DNA of 19,816 bases from Clostridia bacterium (GCA_017503885.1 JAFVSF010000133.1:1-19816); one strand, 5' to 3'; positions 1 through 7,625 are shown, numbered from the stretch's first letter. Numbers and translations are program-made. The notes: generated by a model from the sequence alone, not told the origin.

Positions 1-14
1 AACGAAAGAAAATT

Positions 15-305
15 TTGAATATTCAAAACAAATACATACATTACTTGCGCAAAATGTGTTGCAACTGCGGTTGGCAACTTGTAAGCGCAAATAGAAACCA
101 CTACTGTTTTTCAGCGTTTATAAAAAATTCGGAAAATAAATACGTTTATCTATCAATTAGCGACGTTAGATTTCGCCAAGACTGGTTTTATCACGTGTTA
201 ATTCGTAGAGCAAAAAACGAGAAAGACTATCGTGGCGAAAGAAATTGTTACGCTGCGCTACAAGATTTACCAGTAGGAATCGACTGCCTATTTCAAGGAG
301 TATAA
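15..305 (+). CDS. Small hypothetical protein of an accessory element (start uncertain)
   Basis: I do not recognise the family. The 96-residue product is basic and rich in Tyr, Asn and Arg, with a Cys-Cys-x-Cys cluster near residues 15-18 and no membrane segment or signal peptide. The start is uncertain: codon 15 is TTG, an in-frame ATG lies at 54 without a clear ribosome binding site, and the frame stays open to the left edge of the window, so the true start may lie outside. The gene is co-directional with the PcfK-like gene. Its last codons contain the AAGGAG (295-300) that serves as that gene's ribosome binding site, with only 3 nt between stop and next start, so the two are probably translationally coupled. 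I infer that it belongs to the same accessory operon. Confidence 0.6.
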   Translation: MNIQNKYIHYLRKMCCNCGWQLVSANRNHYCFSAFIKNSENKYVYLSISDVRFRQDWFYHVLIRRAKNEKDYRGERNCYAALQDLPVGIDCLFQGV

Positions 306-308
306 CTT

Positions 309-1334
309 ATGAAAAAATTAAATTTAGAAACTAACTGTAAAGAACATGAAATAATTAAAACATATCTAGAAGAACATGCTAGCGAAGAACTCGCCCGTAA
401 AATCAATGCGGGCGTTTTCGTTGAGCAAGACGGTAAACAATTAGTCAACAAAAAAACTTTAAACGAATTTATGATATTTGCCGGAAAAGAGGCTCAAAAC
501 CTTGCTCAGAAAGGAGTAAATTGTGCTTGCATTGAAGGTTCATTAGTTTTCGGTTGGGCTATCCACTATTTTGAAGAAGAGTCCATCATCGGCACACTTT
601 ACAACCCTGATGGAACTAAATACAGAAAACCAAAGCCCGTTGCTAAACCTTCAACAACTTTTACTCCACCTATTCAACAAAAGCCAAAACACGAACAAAC
701 TTCTCTCTTCGATTTATCTGCTTTTATTGATAAAAAAGATGATAAGAAAGACACAGTTGACAATTCTACAATAGACGAAGTTAAAGAAGAAATCGACGAA
801 TCGGATGAAGAAGAAGTTGAAGAAGAAATGGAAGAAACCGTTGAAGAAAAAGTTGTTGAAACAAAGCCAAAAGGCAACCCTATATACAATACTTATCAAG
901 ACGTCAAGGACTCGTATATTACTTCGGTAATTGCTATGCGCCTTGGCGATTTTTATGAAATATTCGGTCAAGATGCAGTAACTATCGCAAAGGAACTTGA
1001 CTTAACTTTAGTAGGTCGTGATTGTGGGCTAGACCACCGTATTCCTATGATTGGATTCCCATATCACTGCGCCGAAAATTACTTTGATAAAATTGCCGAA
1101 AATCATAGTCTAATCGCTATTGATACTAACGGCACGTTTATTACTTCAATACCACAAAAGGAAACCACGAAAACTTATAAATCTAATGAAGAAGACGTTG
1201 AAAAAGAATTTAAGACTTCTAACGATTCCAGTGAAGATGACCTTCAAAAGGAAACGGAACTTATGAAGGCTTTCGACCAAGAATCATTGATTAAATTATT
1301 AGATTTATTTGGAGAAAACGTGGCTATAGGTTGA
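309..1334 (+). CDS. PcfK-like/AcrIIA9-family N-terminus fused to a stand-alone MutS domain I
   Basis: The 341-residue product has three parts. Residues 1-105 resemble the PcfK-like family (the group containing the Cas9 inhibitor AcrIIA9): a YLEEHASEELARKIN-type helix, then CACIEG and FGWAIHYFEEESI. Residues 106-190 form a Pro/Lys-rich then Glu-rich linker (acidic run at about 158-180) containing Q130-T-S-L-F134, which fits the QxxLF sliding-clamp-binding motif. Residues 190-273 match MutS domain I: MRLGDFYEIF with F215 and E217 at the mismatch-reading F-x-E positions, then IPMIGFPYHCAENY. No MutS clamp, lever or ATPase domain follows, so it cannot be a full repair protein. Residues 305-341 form a predicted helical tail. 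The start ATG has AAGGAG 8 nt upstream, and the stop overlaps the pcfJ region. Known: PcfK and PcfJ are neighbours on conjugative plasmids. Inferred: a DNA-binding or counter-defence protein recruited to replicating DNA. Inhibition of Cas9 is not shown by the sequence. Confidence 0.72.
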   Translation: MKKLNLETNCKEHEIIKTYLEEHASEELARKINAGVFVEQDGKQLVNKKTLNEFMIFAGKEAQNLAQKGVNCACIEGSLVFGWAIHYFEEESIIGTLYNPDGTKYRKPKPVAKPSTTFTPPIQQKPKHEQTSLFDLSAFIDKKDDKKDTVDNSTIDEVKEEIDESDEEEVEEEMEETVEEKVVETKPKGNPIYNTYQDVKDSYITSVIAMRLGDFYEIFGQDAVTIAKELDLTLVGRDCGLDHRIPMIGFPYHCAENYFDKIAENHSLIAIDTNGTFITSIPQKETTKTYKSNEEDVEKEFKTSNDSSEDDLQKETELMKAFDQESLIKLLDLFGENVAIG

Positions 1335-1339
1335 TTATT

Positions 1340-2734
1340 ATGGAAATTTTAATAAAAGATATAAAACAAATACCGAAATATATGATTGCTAAAATCAAGA
1401 AAGTTGACTTAATAACGAATAAAGACCAAACCGCCCAAAGACGATTTTACGCTTATCTTGCTTGTTGGAAAAAACAACTCGTTAAAGTTACCGTTGCGGT
1501 TAGAACAAAATATAAACGTTGGCAATGTAAACAAGTTGCAGTCCACTTTCTTAACTCTAAAACCAGTTACGTAAAAGACTTAATCTTTTACCCTGTCGGC
1601 GGTTATCAAGTAGGTTGGTACGATTTAGGATTAGATAAAACAGAAAAGTTCTACGAGGACGGTCAGTGGTACGAAAACAACACTAAACTTTTCGACCCTT
1701 ACGCTCACGTTATCAACTTGAATTTTTTAGACCGTTTCCCTGAATTTCAATATAGCGAATACAAGAAAGTTCGCGCAAAAGATATTCTTTCATACCTACG
1801 CTTATATAGAGAATTTCCCGAAACTGAATATCTGCTTAAAAGCGGTTTAGGTTGTTATGCTCTTTGTAGAACGATATTAAGTCAAATGCGTAAAGACAAG
1901 TCCTTTCACAAATGGCTCGTAGCCCATAAAGACTATTATATGTCTAGCGGGCGTTACTACTGCGACGTTTTACTAAAGGCTTATAAAAAGAATTTAAACC
2001 TACAAGCATTGCAAGAGTTTGAAGAAAGGAAAAAAGACCTAATTCACGATTATCACGGTAAAGATATAGTTAAACTCGTTATTAAAAAAGGCGTGTTGGG
2101 TGAATATGAAAAACTCTTTAAATATCTCGACAAACGTAACCTTTCGCAATCCCTTTATTTAGATTACGTTCGCGCTTGTGATTATTTAAACCTTGATTTG
2201 ACTGACGACAGTATCCGCTACCCTTCGGATTTCCACCGTTGGCACGATATACGACTTCAGCAGTACAAAACGGTACGAGAAGAAGAACTTCGTAAAGAAA
2301 ACGCTCTACGGGCAAGAGAAAGGCGTAAACGTGAAAAAGAACGCAAATTACAAGAGGCTCAACTTGCAAAAGACTTCTTAATTGCCGCTAGAAAGTATTT
2401 ACCACTTGCAGGTTTTACCGAAGACGAGCATTACGCTATATTCCTTGCTCAATCTAAAACCGAACTAATAAACGAGGGAAACGCTCTTTCTCATTGCGTT
2501 GGTTATAACGGTTATGATAGAAAGATGGCACGAGAAGAAACCTTAATCTTTTTCGTTCGCAAATTAGAAGATTTAGAAACGCCTTTCGTAACTATTGAAT
2601 ATTCTTTAAAAACTAAAGAAGTTCTACAGTGTTACGCTTACAAAAACTCAACGCCGGACGATAACGTTTTAAATTTCGTCAACAACAAGTGGCTACCCCA
2701 CGCTAATCAAGAATTAGCAAGGATAGCCGCTTAA
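1340..2734 (+). CDS. pcfJ: PcfJ domain protein of plasmids/conjugative elements
   Basis: The 464-residue product carries the PcfJ signature. In order: a basic, aromatic-rich N-terminal region (1-290); YPSDFHRWHD at about 294-303; a highly charged Arg/Lys/Glu segment likely to form a coiled coil (306-345); and the conserved C-terminal block EGNALSHCVG (379-388) with YDRKMAREETLIFFVRK, PFVTIEYS and a tail rich in TPDDNVLNFVN. PcfJ proteins accompany PcfK on enterococcal plasmid pCF10 and on many Firmicute and Bacteroidota mobile elements, and their biochemical role is unknown. The longest frame starts at TTG 1331, overlapping the upstream TGA. I prefer ATG 1340, which has TAGG at 1327-1330 as a closer ribosome binding site. 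The near-overlap with the PcfK-like gene indicates one transcript. Confidence 0.85.
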   Translation: MEILIKDIKQIPKYMIAKIKKVDLITNKDQTAQRRFYAYLACWKKQLVKVTVAVRTKYKRWQCKQVAVHFLNSKTSYVKDLIFYPVGGYQVGWYDLGLDKTEKFYEDGQWYENNTKLFDPYAHVINLNFLDRFPEFQYSEYKKVRAKDILSYLRLYREFPETEYLLKSGLGCYALCRTILSQMRKDKSFHKWLVAHKDYYMSSGRYYCDVLLKAYKKNLNLQALQEFEERKKDLIHDYHGKDIVKLVIKKGVLGEYEKLFKYLDKRNLSQSLYLDYVRACDYLNLDLTDDSIRYPSDFHRWHDIRLQQYKTVREEELRKENALRARERRKREKERKLQEAQLAKDFLIAARKYLPLAGFTEDEHYAIFLAQSKTELINEGNALSHCVGYNGYDRKMAREETLIFFVRKLEDLETPFVTIEYSLKTKEVLQCYAYKNSTPDDNVLNFVNNKWLPHANQELARIAA

Positions 2735-2759
2735 TTTTTATAAAAGGAGTGATATAACA

Positions 2760-3275
2760 ATGGAAAAAATAACAGAATTATACGAATCATATTTATCTAA
2801 AGACAAAGAAGAACGCCAAATAAACGAGCGTATTATAGACTACGAAATGAAAATTTCACGCCTCGAAAAGAAAAAATCTAAAATAGGCGGTTGGCACGAC
2901 ACGCTCGTAATACCGCTTGCAAAAATACTTACACCACTACTCGATTGCGAAAAATTTGAAATACTAGGTCCTTTTGGACTACGTGGCGAAACCTCTATCT
3001 GGTTCAAGAAAAAAGACTCAACCGCTAAATACTGCGATTACAGTCTAACCGTTACGGTACATAACGAATTTGAACACGATATGTCTTATAAAGGTCATTA
3101 TTGTTCAAGTTCTACAAAACATATAGAGTTAAGATACGATACAGGTGTAAGAGATAATTCTTACGAGCATGGCAGCATCGGTGAACTAAACGGATTTAAC
3201 AAGATTGAAAGTCCGTTACCCGAATCTATTGAAGATATAGTTAATTTAATTAAAGAAAAAAGTACAAAGGAGTAA
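2760..3275 (+). CDS. Hypothetical accessory protein with N-terminal coiled coil
   Basis: The product has 171 residues and I do not recognise its family. Residues 1-42 are charged and heptad-like (predicted coiled coil, ending in a Lys-rich stretch). The rest looks like a compact alpha/beta domain, with LVIPLAKILTPLLDC followed by FEILGPFGLRGETSIWF and a His/Tyr-rich segment. There is no signal peptide or membrane helix. The ATG is preceded by AAAAGGAG (about 2741-2748), a strong ribosome binding site. It lies 25 nt after pcfJ in the same direction, and its own end contains the ribosome binding site of the next gene. By position it belongs to the accessory operon; the function is unknown. Confidence 0.8.
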   Translation: MEKITELYESYLSKDKEERQINERIIDYEMKISRLEKKKSKIGGWHDTLVIPLAKILTPLLDCEKFEILGPFGLRGETSIWFKKKDSTAKYCDYSLTVTVHNEFEHDMSYKGHYCSSSTKHIELRYDTGVRDNSYEHGSIGELNGFNKIESPLPESIEDIVNLIKEKSTKE

Positions 3276-3281
3276 AAAATT

Positions 3282-3575
3282 ATGAATAACAATTATTTTA
3301 GAATTACAGCATATAACCCTCAATTAGACGTTTCGTACATAATTGACAGCGTTGGAAAACACGAAACTTTAGGTCAATTTTGTGTAGAACTTGTTAAACA
3401 TAGCCGTATTATAGAAGGCTCTTCTTCGGCTCAATTTGATGATGGAAATATCCCAAAAGCAAAACCGACTGACGGCAACCTTATTTTAAGAGCCTGTCAA
3501 AAAGGCAAAGTTACAAAACGAGATGGCGTAATAAACATACGTGGAAGATACTATACGCCAAATACGGGGAGGTAA
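3282..3575 (+). CDS. Small hypothetical accessory protein
   Basis: The product has 97 residues and matches no family I recognise. Its N-terminus (YFRITAYNPQLDVSYIID) looks like the start of a small beta-rich domain, followed by a helix (LGQFCVELVKHSRIIEG) and a basic C-terminal tail. Small proteins of this type are common in conjugative-element operons. AAAGGAG at 3266-3272 sits 9 nt before the ATG and runs into the stop codon of the upstream gene, so translation of the two is probably coupled. No signal peptide or transmembrane segment is visible. Confidence 0.78.
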   Translation: MNNNYFRITAYNPQLDVSYIIDSVGKHETLGQFCVELVKHSRIIEGSSSAQFDDGNIPKAKPTDGNLILRACQKGKVTKRDGVINIRGRYYTPNTGR

Positions 3576-3578
3576 AAA

Positions 3579-3860
3579 ATGAAAGGTGATTATACTAACA
3601 AAAAGAAACGAATGCGACACACTTACGAAATTCACGCTATCCTTTCTTCGATATACTGTATCAACGAAACTACGGTTAAAGACGAGGATATAAAAAGACT
3701 CATTGAATACGCCCTTTATAGGGTTTATAAAGAGAGTTCTACGCAGATGAAGGAATATTGCAAGGACAAAGAAAAATCGGACGTAATGCCCGATTTAAGG
3801 ATGCTACTTGCTAGCGAAACAACGTACGTAAATATCAAAAAAATCAAGTTCAAAAAGTAA
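3579..3860 (+). CDS. Small basic hypothetical accessory protein
   Basis: The product has 93 residues, is strongly basic at both ends (KKKRMRH near the start, KKIKFKK at the end) and is predicted mostly helical. The central part (EIHAILSSIYCINETTVKDEDIKRLIEYALYRVYKE, described only in outline) would fit a small helical bundle. I recognise no family. GGGGAGG at 3566-3572 lies 6 nt before the ATG and overlaps the end of the preceding gene. It is the last gene of the + strand accessory operon and is followed by two hairpins. A nucleic-acid-binding role is possible from the charge alone but is not supported by any motif. Confidence 0.75.
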   Translation: MKGDYTNKKKRMRHTYEIHAILSSIYCINETTVKDEDIKRLIEYALYRVYKESSTQMKEYCKDKEKSDVMPDLRMLLASETTYVNIKKIKFKK

Positions 3861-3892
3861 TCGATTTTTAATCTTTTACTAATTCACAGAAA

Positions 3893-3922
3893 ATAGCCAC
3901 CAAAGACAATTTTGGTGGCTAT
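3893..3922. terminator. Perfect 12-bp hairpin downstream of the accessory operon
   Basis: ATAGCCACCAAA and TTTGGTGGCTAT form a perfect 12-bp stem around a 6-nt loop (GACAAT). On the + strand it lies 32 nt after the last accessory stop codon but has no clear T-run. On the - strand the stem is followed by TTTTC. It is probably a transcription end or an RNA-stability hairpin between the convergent units. Confidence 0.6.
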
Positions 3923-3958
3923 AACTATGCTCGGTTTTGACAAATTTTAAAAAATAGT

Positions 3959-3987
3959 AAAGGACGGCTATTAAAACCGTCCTTTTT
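3959..3987. terminator. Bidirectional intrinsic terminator between the accessory operon and ppdK
   Basis: AAAGGACGG and CCGTCCTTT form a 9-bp stem with a 9-nt loop. On the + strand it ends in TTTTT (3983-3987). On the - strand the stem is followed by T-rich sequence (TTTACTATTTTTT). It lies 25 nt beyond the ppdK stop, so it most likely ends ppdK and also insulates it from the accessory genes. Confidence 0.8.
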
Positions 3988-4011
3988 AGTGTTATTTTGA
4001 CTTAAAATATC

Positions 4012-6666
4012 CTATTTCTTCGCCCTTGGCGCACGGATGTTCGCTTGTGCAGCGGCTAAGCGAGCGATTGGAACTCTGAATGGAGAACAGCTTACGTAAG
4101 TTAAGCCGATAGCGTGACAGAATTCGATAGAAGATGGGTCACCACCGTGCTCACCACAGATACCGAAGTGAAGCTTATCGTTTGCACCCTTACCAAGACG
4201 AACTGCTAAATCCATAAGTTTACCAACACCAGTAGTGTCAAGTCTTGCGAATGGATCAGATTCGTAAATCTTAGCATCATAATATGCAGTAAGGAACTTA
4301 CCAGCATCGTCACGGCTGAAGCCGAAAGTCATTTGAGTTAAGTCGTTAGTACCGAAGCAGAAGAATTCAGCCTCTTTAGCGATTTCATCAGCAGTGAGAC
4401 ATGCTCTTGGGATTTCGATCATTGTACCAACTTCGTACTTGAGGTCAACGCCTGCTTGAGCGATAACTGCGTTTGCAGTTTCAACAACGGTCTTCTTGCA
4501 GTACTTAAGTTCCTTGATTTCTCCTACGAGAGGAATCATAATTTCTGGAACAACTTTCCAATCTGGATGTCTCTTAGAAACAGCGATAGCAGCCTTGATA
4601 ACAGCCTTAGTTTGCATTTCTGCAATTTCAGGATAAGTAACTGCAAGACGGCAACCTCTGTGTCCCATCATTGGGTTGAACTCGTGAAGAGCTTCACAAA
4701 TTTGCTTAATTTCAGCAACAGTCTTACCTTGAGCGTCTGCTAAAGCCTTGATGTCTTCTTCAGCAGTAGGAACGAACTCGTGGAGAGGTGGGTCAAGGAA
4801 TCTGATAGTAACAGGATGTCCTTGTAAAGCTTCCATAAGACCTTCGAAGTCTGCTTGTTGCATTGGCTCGATAGCGTTAAGAGCCTTAACTCTTTCTTCT
4901 ACGGTTTCAGCACAGATCATCTCACGGAACTTATCAATTCTACCCTCGCCGAAGAACATGTGCTCTGTACGGCAAAGACCGATACCTTGTGCACCAAGTT
5001 CAGCTGCTCTTTGAGCGTCAGCAGGAGTGTCAGCGTTTGTTCTTACGCCGAGTGCCTTATATTTATCAGCAAGTTGCATGATTCTGCCAAAATATCCACT
5101 GTTAGGATCAGCAGGAACAGTCTTAATTGCGATATCGTAAATGTTACCAGTAGAACCGTCAAGAGAAAGGTCGTCACCTTCACGGAAAATCTTACCAGCA
5201 AGTTCGAAGTATTTTTCTTCTTCGTGCATCTTAATGTCGCCACAACCAGATACGCAACAAGTACCCATACCACGTGCAACAACGGCAGCGTGAGAAGTTT
5301 GTCCACCACGTACGGTTAAGATACCTTGAGCATACTTCATACCTTCGATATCTTCAGGAGAAGTTTCAAGTCTTACTAAGATTACGCTCTTACCAGCTTT
5401 GCCGAGTTCAACAGCATCTTCTGGAGTGAATACGATAGTACCAGCAGCAGCACCTGGAGATGCAGCAATACCTTTACCTACAACGTTATTCTTGTCAGCC
5501 TCCTTTAATGCCTTAGCATCGAAGGTTGGGTGAAGAAGCATGTCTAAAGTCTTAGCGTCGATTTGAAGAAGTGCTTCTTTTTCATCGATCATACCTTCAT
5601 CTAAAAGGTCGCATGCGATTCTAATAGCAGCGGCAGCAGTACGCTTACCGTTTCTAGTTTGAAGCATGTAAAGTTTGCCTTTTTCGATAGTGAATTCCAT
5701 ATCTTGCATATCTCTGTAGTGAGATTCTAACGTCTTGCAGATATCAAGGAATTGAGCGTAAACTTCTGGAAGAACTTCAGCCATTTGAGAAATTGGCATT
5801 GGAGTTCTAACACCAGCAACTACGTCTTCGCCTTGAGCGTTCATAAGGAATTCGCCCATAAGACCTGGTTCACCAGTTGCAGGGTTACGAGTGAAAGCAA
5901 CACCAGTACCACAGTCATCACCCATGTTACCGAAAGCCATCATTTGTACGTTTACTGCAGTACCCCAGCTGTATGGGATATCGTGGTCACGACGGTAGAT
6001 GTTTGCTCTTGGGTTATCCCAGCTTCTAAATACAGCCTTGATAGCGCCAAAGAGTTGTTCCTTTGGATCAGATGGGAAATCAGTACCAAGTTGGTTCTTG
6101 TATTCTTGTTTGAATTGATTTGCAAGTTCTTTAAGGTCTTCTGCAGAAAGGTCAACGTCTAACGTAACACCCTTTCTTTCCTTCATTTCGTCGATAAGTT
6201 TTTCAAAATATTTCTTACCAACTTCCATAACTACGTCAGAGTACATTTGGATGAATCTTCTATAGCAGTCCCATACCCATCTTGGGTTGTTAGACTTTTT
6301 AATAAGAACGTCAACTACTTCTTCGTTAAGACCAAGGTTTAAGATGGTATCCATCATACCTGGCATTGACGCTCTTGCACCAGAACGAACTGAAACGAGA
6401 AGTGGATTTTCTAAGTCGCCGAATTTCTTACCGGTAACTTTTTCCATCTTAGCGATGTTTTCCATAATTTCAGCTTGGATGTCTGCATTGATTTGTCTAC
6501 CATCTTCATAGTATTTAGTACAAGCTTCAGTTGAAATTGTGAAACCTTGAGGTACTGGAAGACCGATATGAGTCATTTCAGCAAGGTTTGCACCTTTACC
6601 ACCGAGAACTTCACGCATCTTTGCGTTACCTTCTGAAAACTGGTAAACATACTTTTTGTTTTCCAT
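4012..6666 (-). CDS. ppdK: Pyruvate, phosphate dikinase
   Basis: The 884-residue enzyme interconverts pyruvate, ATP and phosphate with PEP, AMP and PPi in the cytoplasm. In PPi-linked anaerobic glycolysis it can work in the pyruvate-forming direction. The N-terminal nucleotide-binding domain begins with GGKGANLAEM (22-31) and includes SVRSGARASMPGMMDT (92-107). The phosphohistidine domain has GGQTSHAAVVARG with His459 as the phosphorylated residue. The C-terminal PEP-binding barrel has GICGEHGGDPSS with Cys837 as the catalytic acid. The length matches the clostridial family (about 874). An upstream in-frame codon would add 13 residues, but the ATG at 6666 has AGGAGG 8 nt ahead and is clearly the start. 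One oddity: the motif reads GGQTSH where the well-known clostridial and plant enzymes have GGMTSH. It is monocistronic, with a promoter at 6735-6763. Confidence 0.97.
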   Translation of the reverse strand: MENKKYVYQFSEGNAKMREVLGGKGANLAEMTHIGLPVPQGFTISTEACTKYYEDGRQINADIQAEIMENIAKMEKVTGKKFGDLENPLLVSVRSGARASMPGMMDTILNLGLNEEVVDVLIKKSNNPRWVWDCYRRFIQMYSDVVMEVGKKYFEKLIDEMKERKGVTLDVDLSAEDLKELANQFKQEYKNQLGTDFPSDPKEQLFGAIKAVFRSWDNPRANIYRRDHDIPYSWGTAVNVQMMAFGNMGDDCGTGVAFTRNPATGEPGLMGEFLMNAQGEDVVAGVRTPMPISQMAEVLPEVYAQFLDICKTLESHYRDMQDMEFTIEKGKLYMLQTRNGKRTAAAAIRIACDLLDEGMIDEKEALLQIDAKTLDMLLHPTFDAKALKEADKNNVVGKGIAASPGAAAGTIVFTPEDAVELGKAGKSVILVRLETSPEDIEGMKYAQGILTVRGGQTSHAAVVARGMGTCCVSGCGDIKMHEEEKYFELAGKIFREGDDLSLDGSTGNIYDIAIKTVPADPNSGYFGRIMQLADKYKALGVRTNADTPADAQRAAELGAQGIGLCRTEHMFFGEGRIDKFREMICAETVEERVKALNAIEPMQQADFEGLMEALQGHPVTIRFLDPPLHEFVPTAEEDIKALADAQGKTVAEIKQICEALHEFNPMMGHRGCRLAVTYPEIAEMQTKAVIKAAIAVSKRHPDWKVVPEIMIPLVGEIKELKYCKKTVVETANAVIAQAGVDLKYEVGTMIEIPRACLTADEIAKEAEFFCFGTNDLTQMTFGFSRDDAGKFLTAYYDAKIYESDPFARLDTTGVGKLMDLAVRLGKGANDKLHFGICGEHGGDPSSIEFCHAIGLTYVSCSPFRVPIARLAAAQANIRAPRAKK

Positions 6667-6734
6667 TAAAACTTCCTCCTGAATTAACGTGCATATATAC
6701 AGCACGCATTTATTTTACATTTTTTGCATTTTTC

Positions 6735-6763
6735 ATTTTATAACATTTTTTTATTTTTATCAA
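6735..6763 (-). promoter_or_regulatory. Predicted sigma-A promoter of ppdK
   Basis: Reading the - strand, TTGATA (6763-6758) and TAAAAT (6740-6735) are separated by 17 bp in a very A/T-rich tract about 70 bp upstream of the ppdK start. Each hexamer differs from consensus at one position. A short inverted repeat (GTGC/GCAC) lies in the leader before the ribosome binding site. Confidence 0.6.
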
Positions 6764-6841
6764 GTAAATTTATGCATTTTTATATAAAATTTATATAAAA
6801 TAGCAATCTTTCTTCAATTTAACTGTTTTTACTCTCGCAAA

Positions 6842-6872
6842 ACAACAAAAAAAGAACGGCGTTCCGTTCTTT
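6842..6872 (-). terminator. Intrinsic terminator after recO
   Basis: On the - strand a perfect 9-bp stem (AAAGAACGG/CCGTTCTTT) with a 4-nt loop is followed by a run of seven T. It starts 22 nt after the recO stop codon and ends the era-yqzL-recO unit ahead of the ppdK promoter. Confidence 0.88.
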
Positions 6873-6894
6873 AATAATGTTTTACTGCTTTTCA

Positions 6895-7614
6895 CTAAGG
6901 CAAGTCTATAAGCATTGCCAAGCACTTTAAATTTAAACTTATTACCTTAGAAAAATAGTACGCAAAAAACCTAAGCCCGTTTTTTGCACTTTCTTTATCT
7001 TCAAAGTCAATTTCGCCCTCGGATATGCGTTTTAAATATTTGTAAGTATCTATCGAAAATCCGTTTTCACCTTGTCTTTTACAATCTTCGCAAACGCAAC
7101 AACCATCTTTCAACGACAAAAACACTTTATCCTCAATAACTGTCCCACATCTACCACAAGAGGCTAAATTTATCGAATATCCGTGTTCTAAAGCCACGTC
7201 GTAAAAGAATTTTACAAGCAAATTTATAGGATTAATCGACTTATAGGCAAGTTTTTTAAGAAGTTCTACTAGTAAAACAAAATGACTTGCACTCTCTAAT
7301 CCGTCGGGCAAAATGGCGTCGGTAAGTTCTAATGCCGTCATACCAGCGTAGTATTTTTTCAAATCTGTTCTTATAGGATAAAAGGCATCGAAAGAGTTTA
7401 TTTCGGTAACCGTATATCTACCCGATTTTTCGGCCAAAATAGTTTCGGCAAAACAAAAGGGCTCGGCAACTTGTTTCATTTTAGCGTTAGCCTTTCTAAC
7501 GCCCCTTGCATTAGCCGTTATTTTACCCTTTTCTAAAGTGAATAGGGTTAATATTCTATCGCTGTCTTTATAATTGACTGCACGAAGAGTTATGCCGTTT
7601 ACCTTGTCTGTCAT
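6895..7614 (-). CDS. recO: DNA repair protein RecO
   Basis: The 239-residue protein is the recombination mediator that, with RecR, loads RecA on SSB-coated single strands. The N-terminal OB-fold (1-80) begins NGITLRAVNYKDSDRILTLF and contains the basic GVRKANAKM loop. The helical C-terminal part holds a four-Cys zinc site (C153-x-x-C156 and C175-x-x-C178, typical of Gram-positive RecO). The length is normal (about 240-255). The ATG at 7614 is preceded by AAAAGGAC. The gene follows yqzL, with only 32 nt between them, occupied mostly by a perfect inverted repeat. The era-yqzL-recO order is the standard Bacillota arrangement. Confidence 0.95.
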   Translation of the reverse strand: MTDKVNGITLRAVNYKDSDRILTLFTLEKGKITANARGVRKANAKMKQVAEPFCFAETILAEKSGRYTVTEINSFDAFYPIRTDLKKYYAGMTALELTDAILPDGLESASHFVLLVELLKKLAYKSINPINLLVKFFYDVALEHGYSINLASCGRCGTVIEDKVFLSLKDGCCVCEDCKRQGENGFSIDTYKYLKRISEGEIDFEDKESAKNGLRFFAYYFSKVISLNLKCLAMLIDLP

Positions 7615-7625
7615 TTTGTCCTTTT

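Noticed and set aside
674..889. Ser-rich - strand frame opposite the acidic linker of the PcfK-like gene
   Set aside because: It is the direct complement of the GAA/GAT-rich linker codons, and nothing indicates that it is expressed.
1331..1339. TTG at 1331 as pcfJ start (TTGA overlap with the upstream stop)
   Set aside because: The ATG at 1340 is in frame and better spaced from TAGG at 1327-1330, although the TTG cannot be fully excluded.
3861..4011. Integration site (att) at the accessory/ppdK junction
   Set aside because: I see no direct repeat matching elsewhere in the window and no tRNA or integrase. Only terminator-type hairpins are present.
4855..5319. Long + strand frame (154 codons) inside ppdK
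   Set aside because: It is antisense to a strongly conserved gene, has Ser/Thr-rich low-information composition, and has no ribosome binding site.
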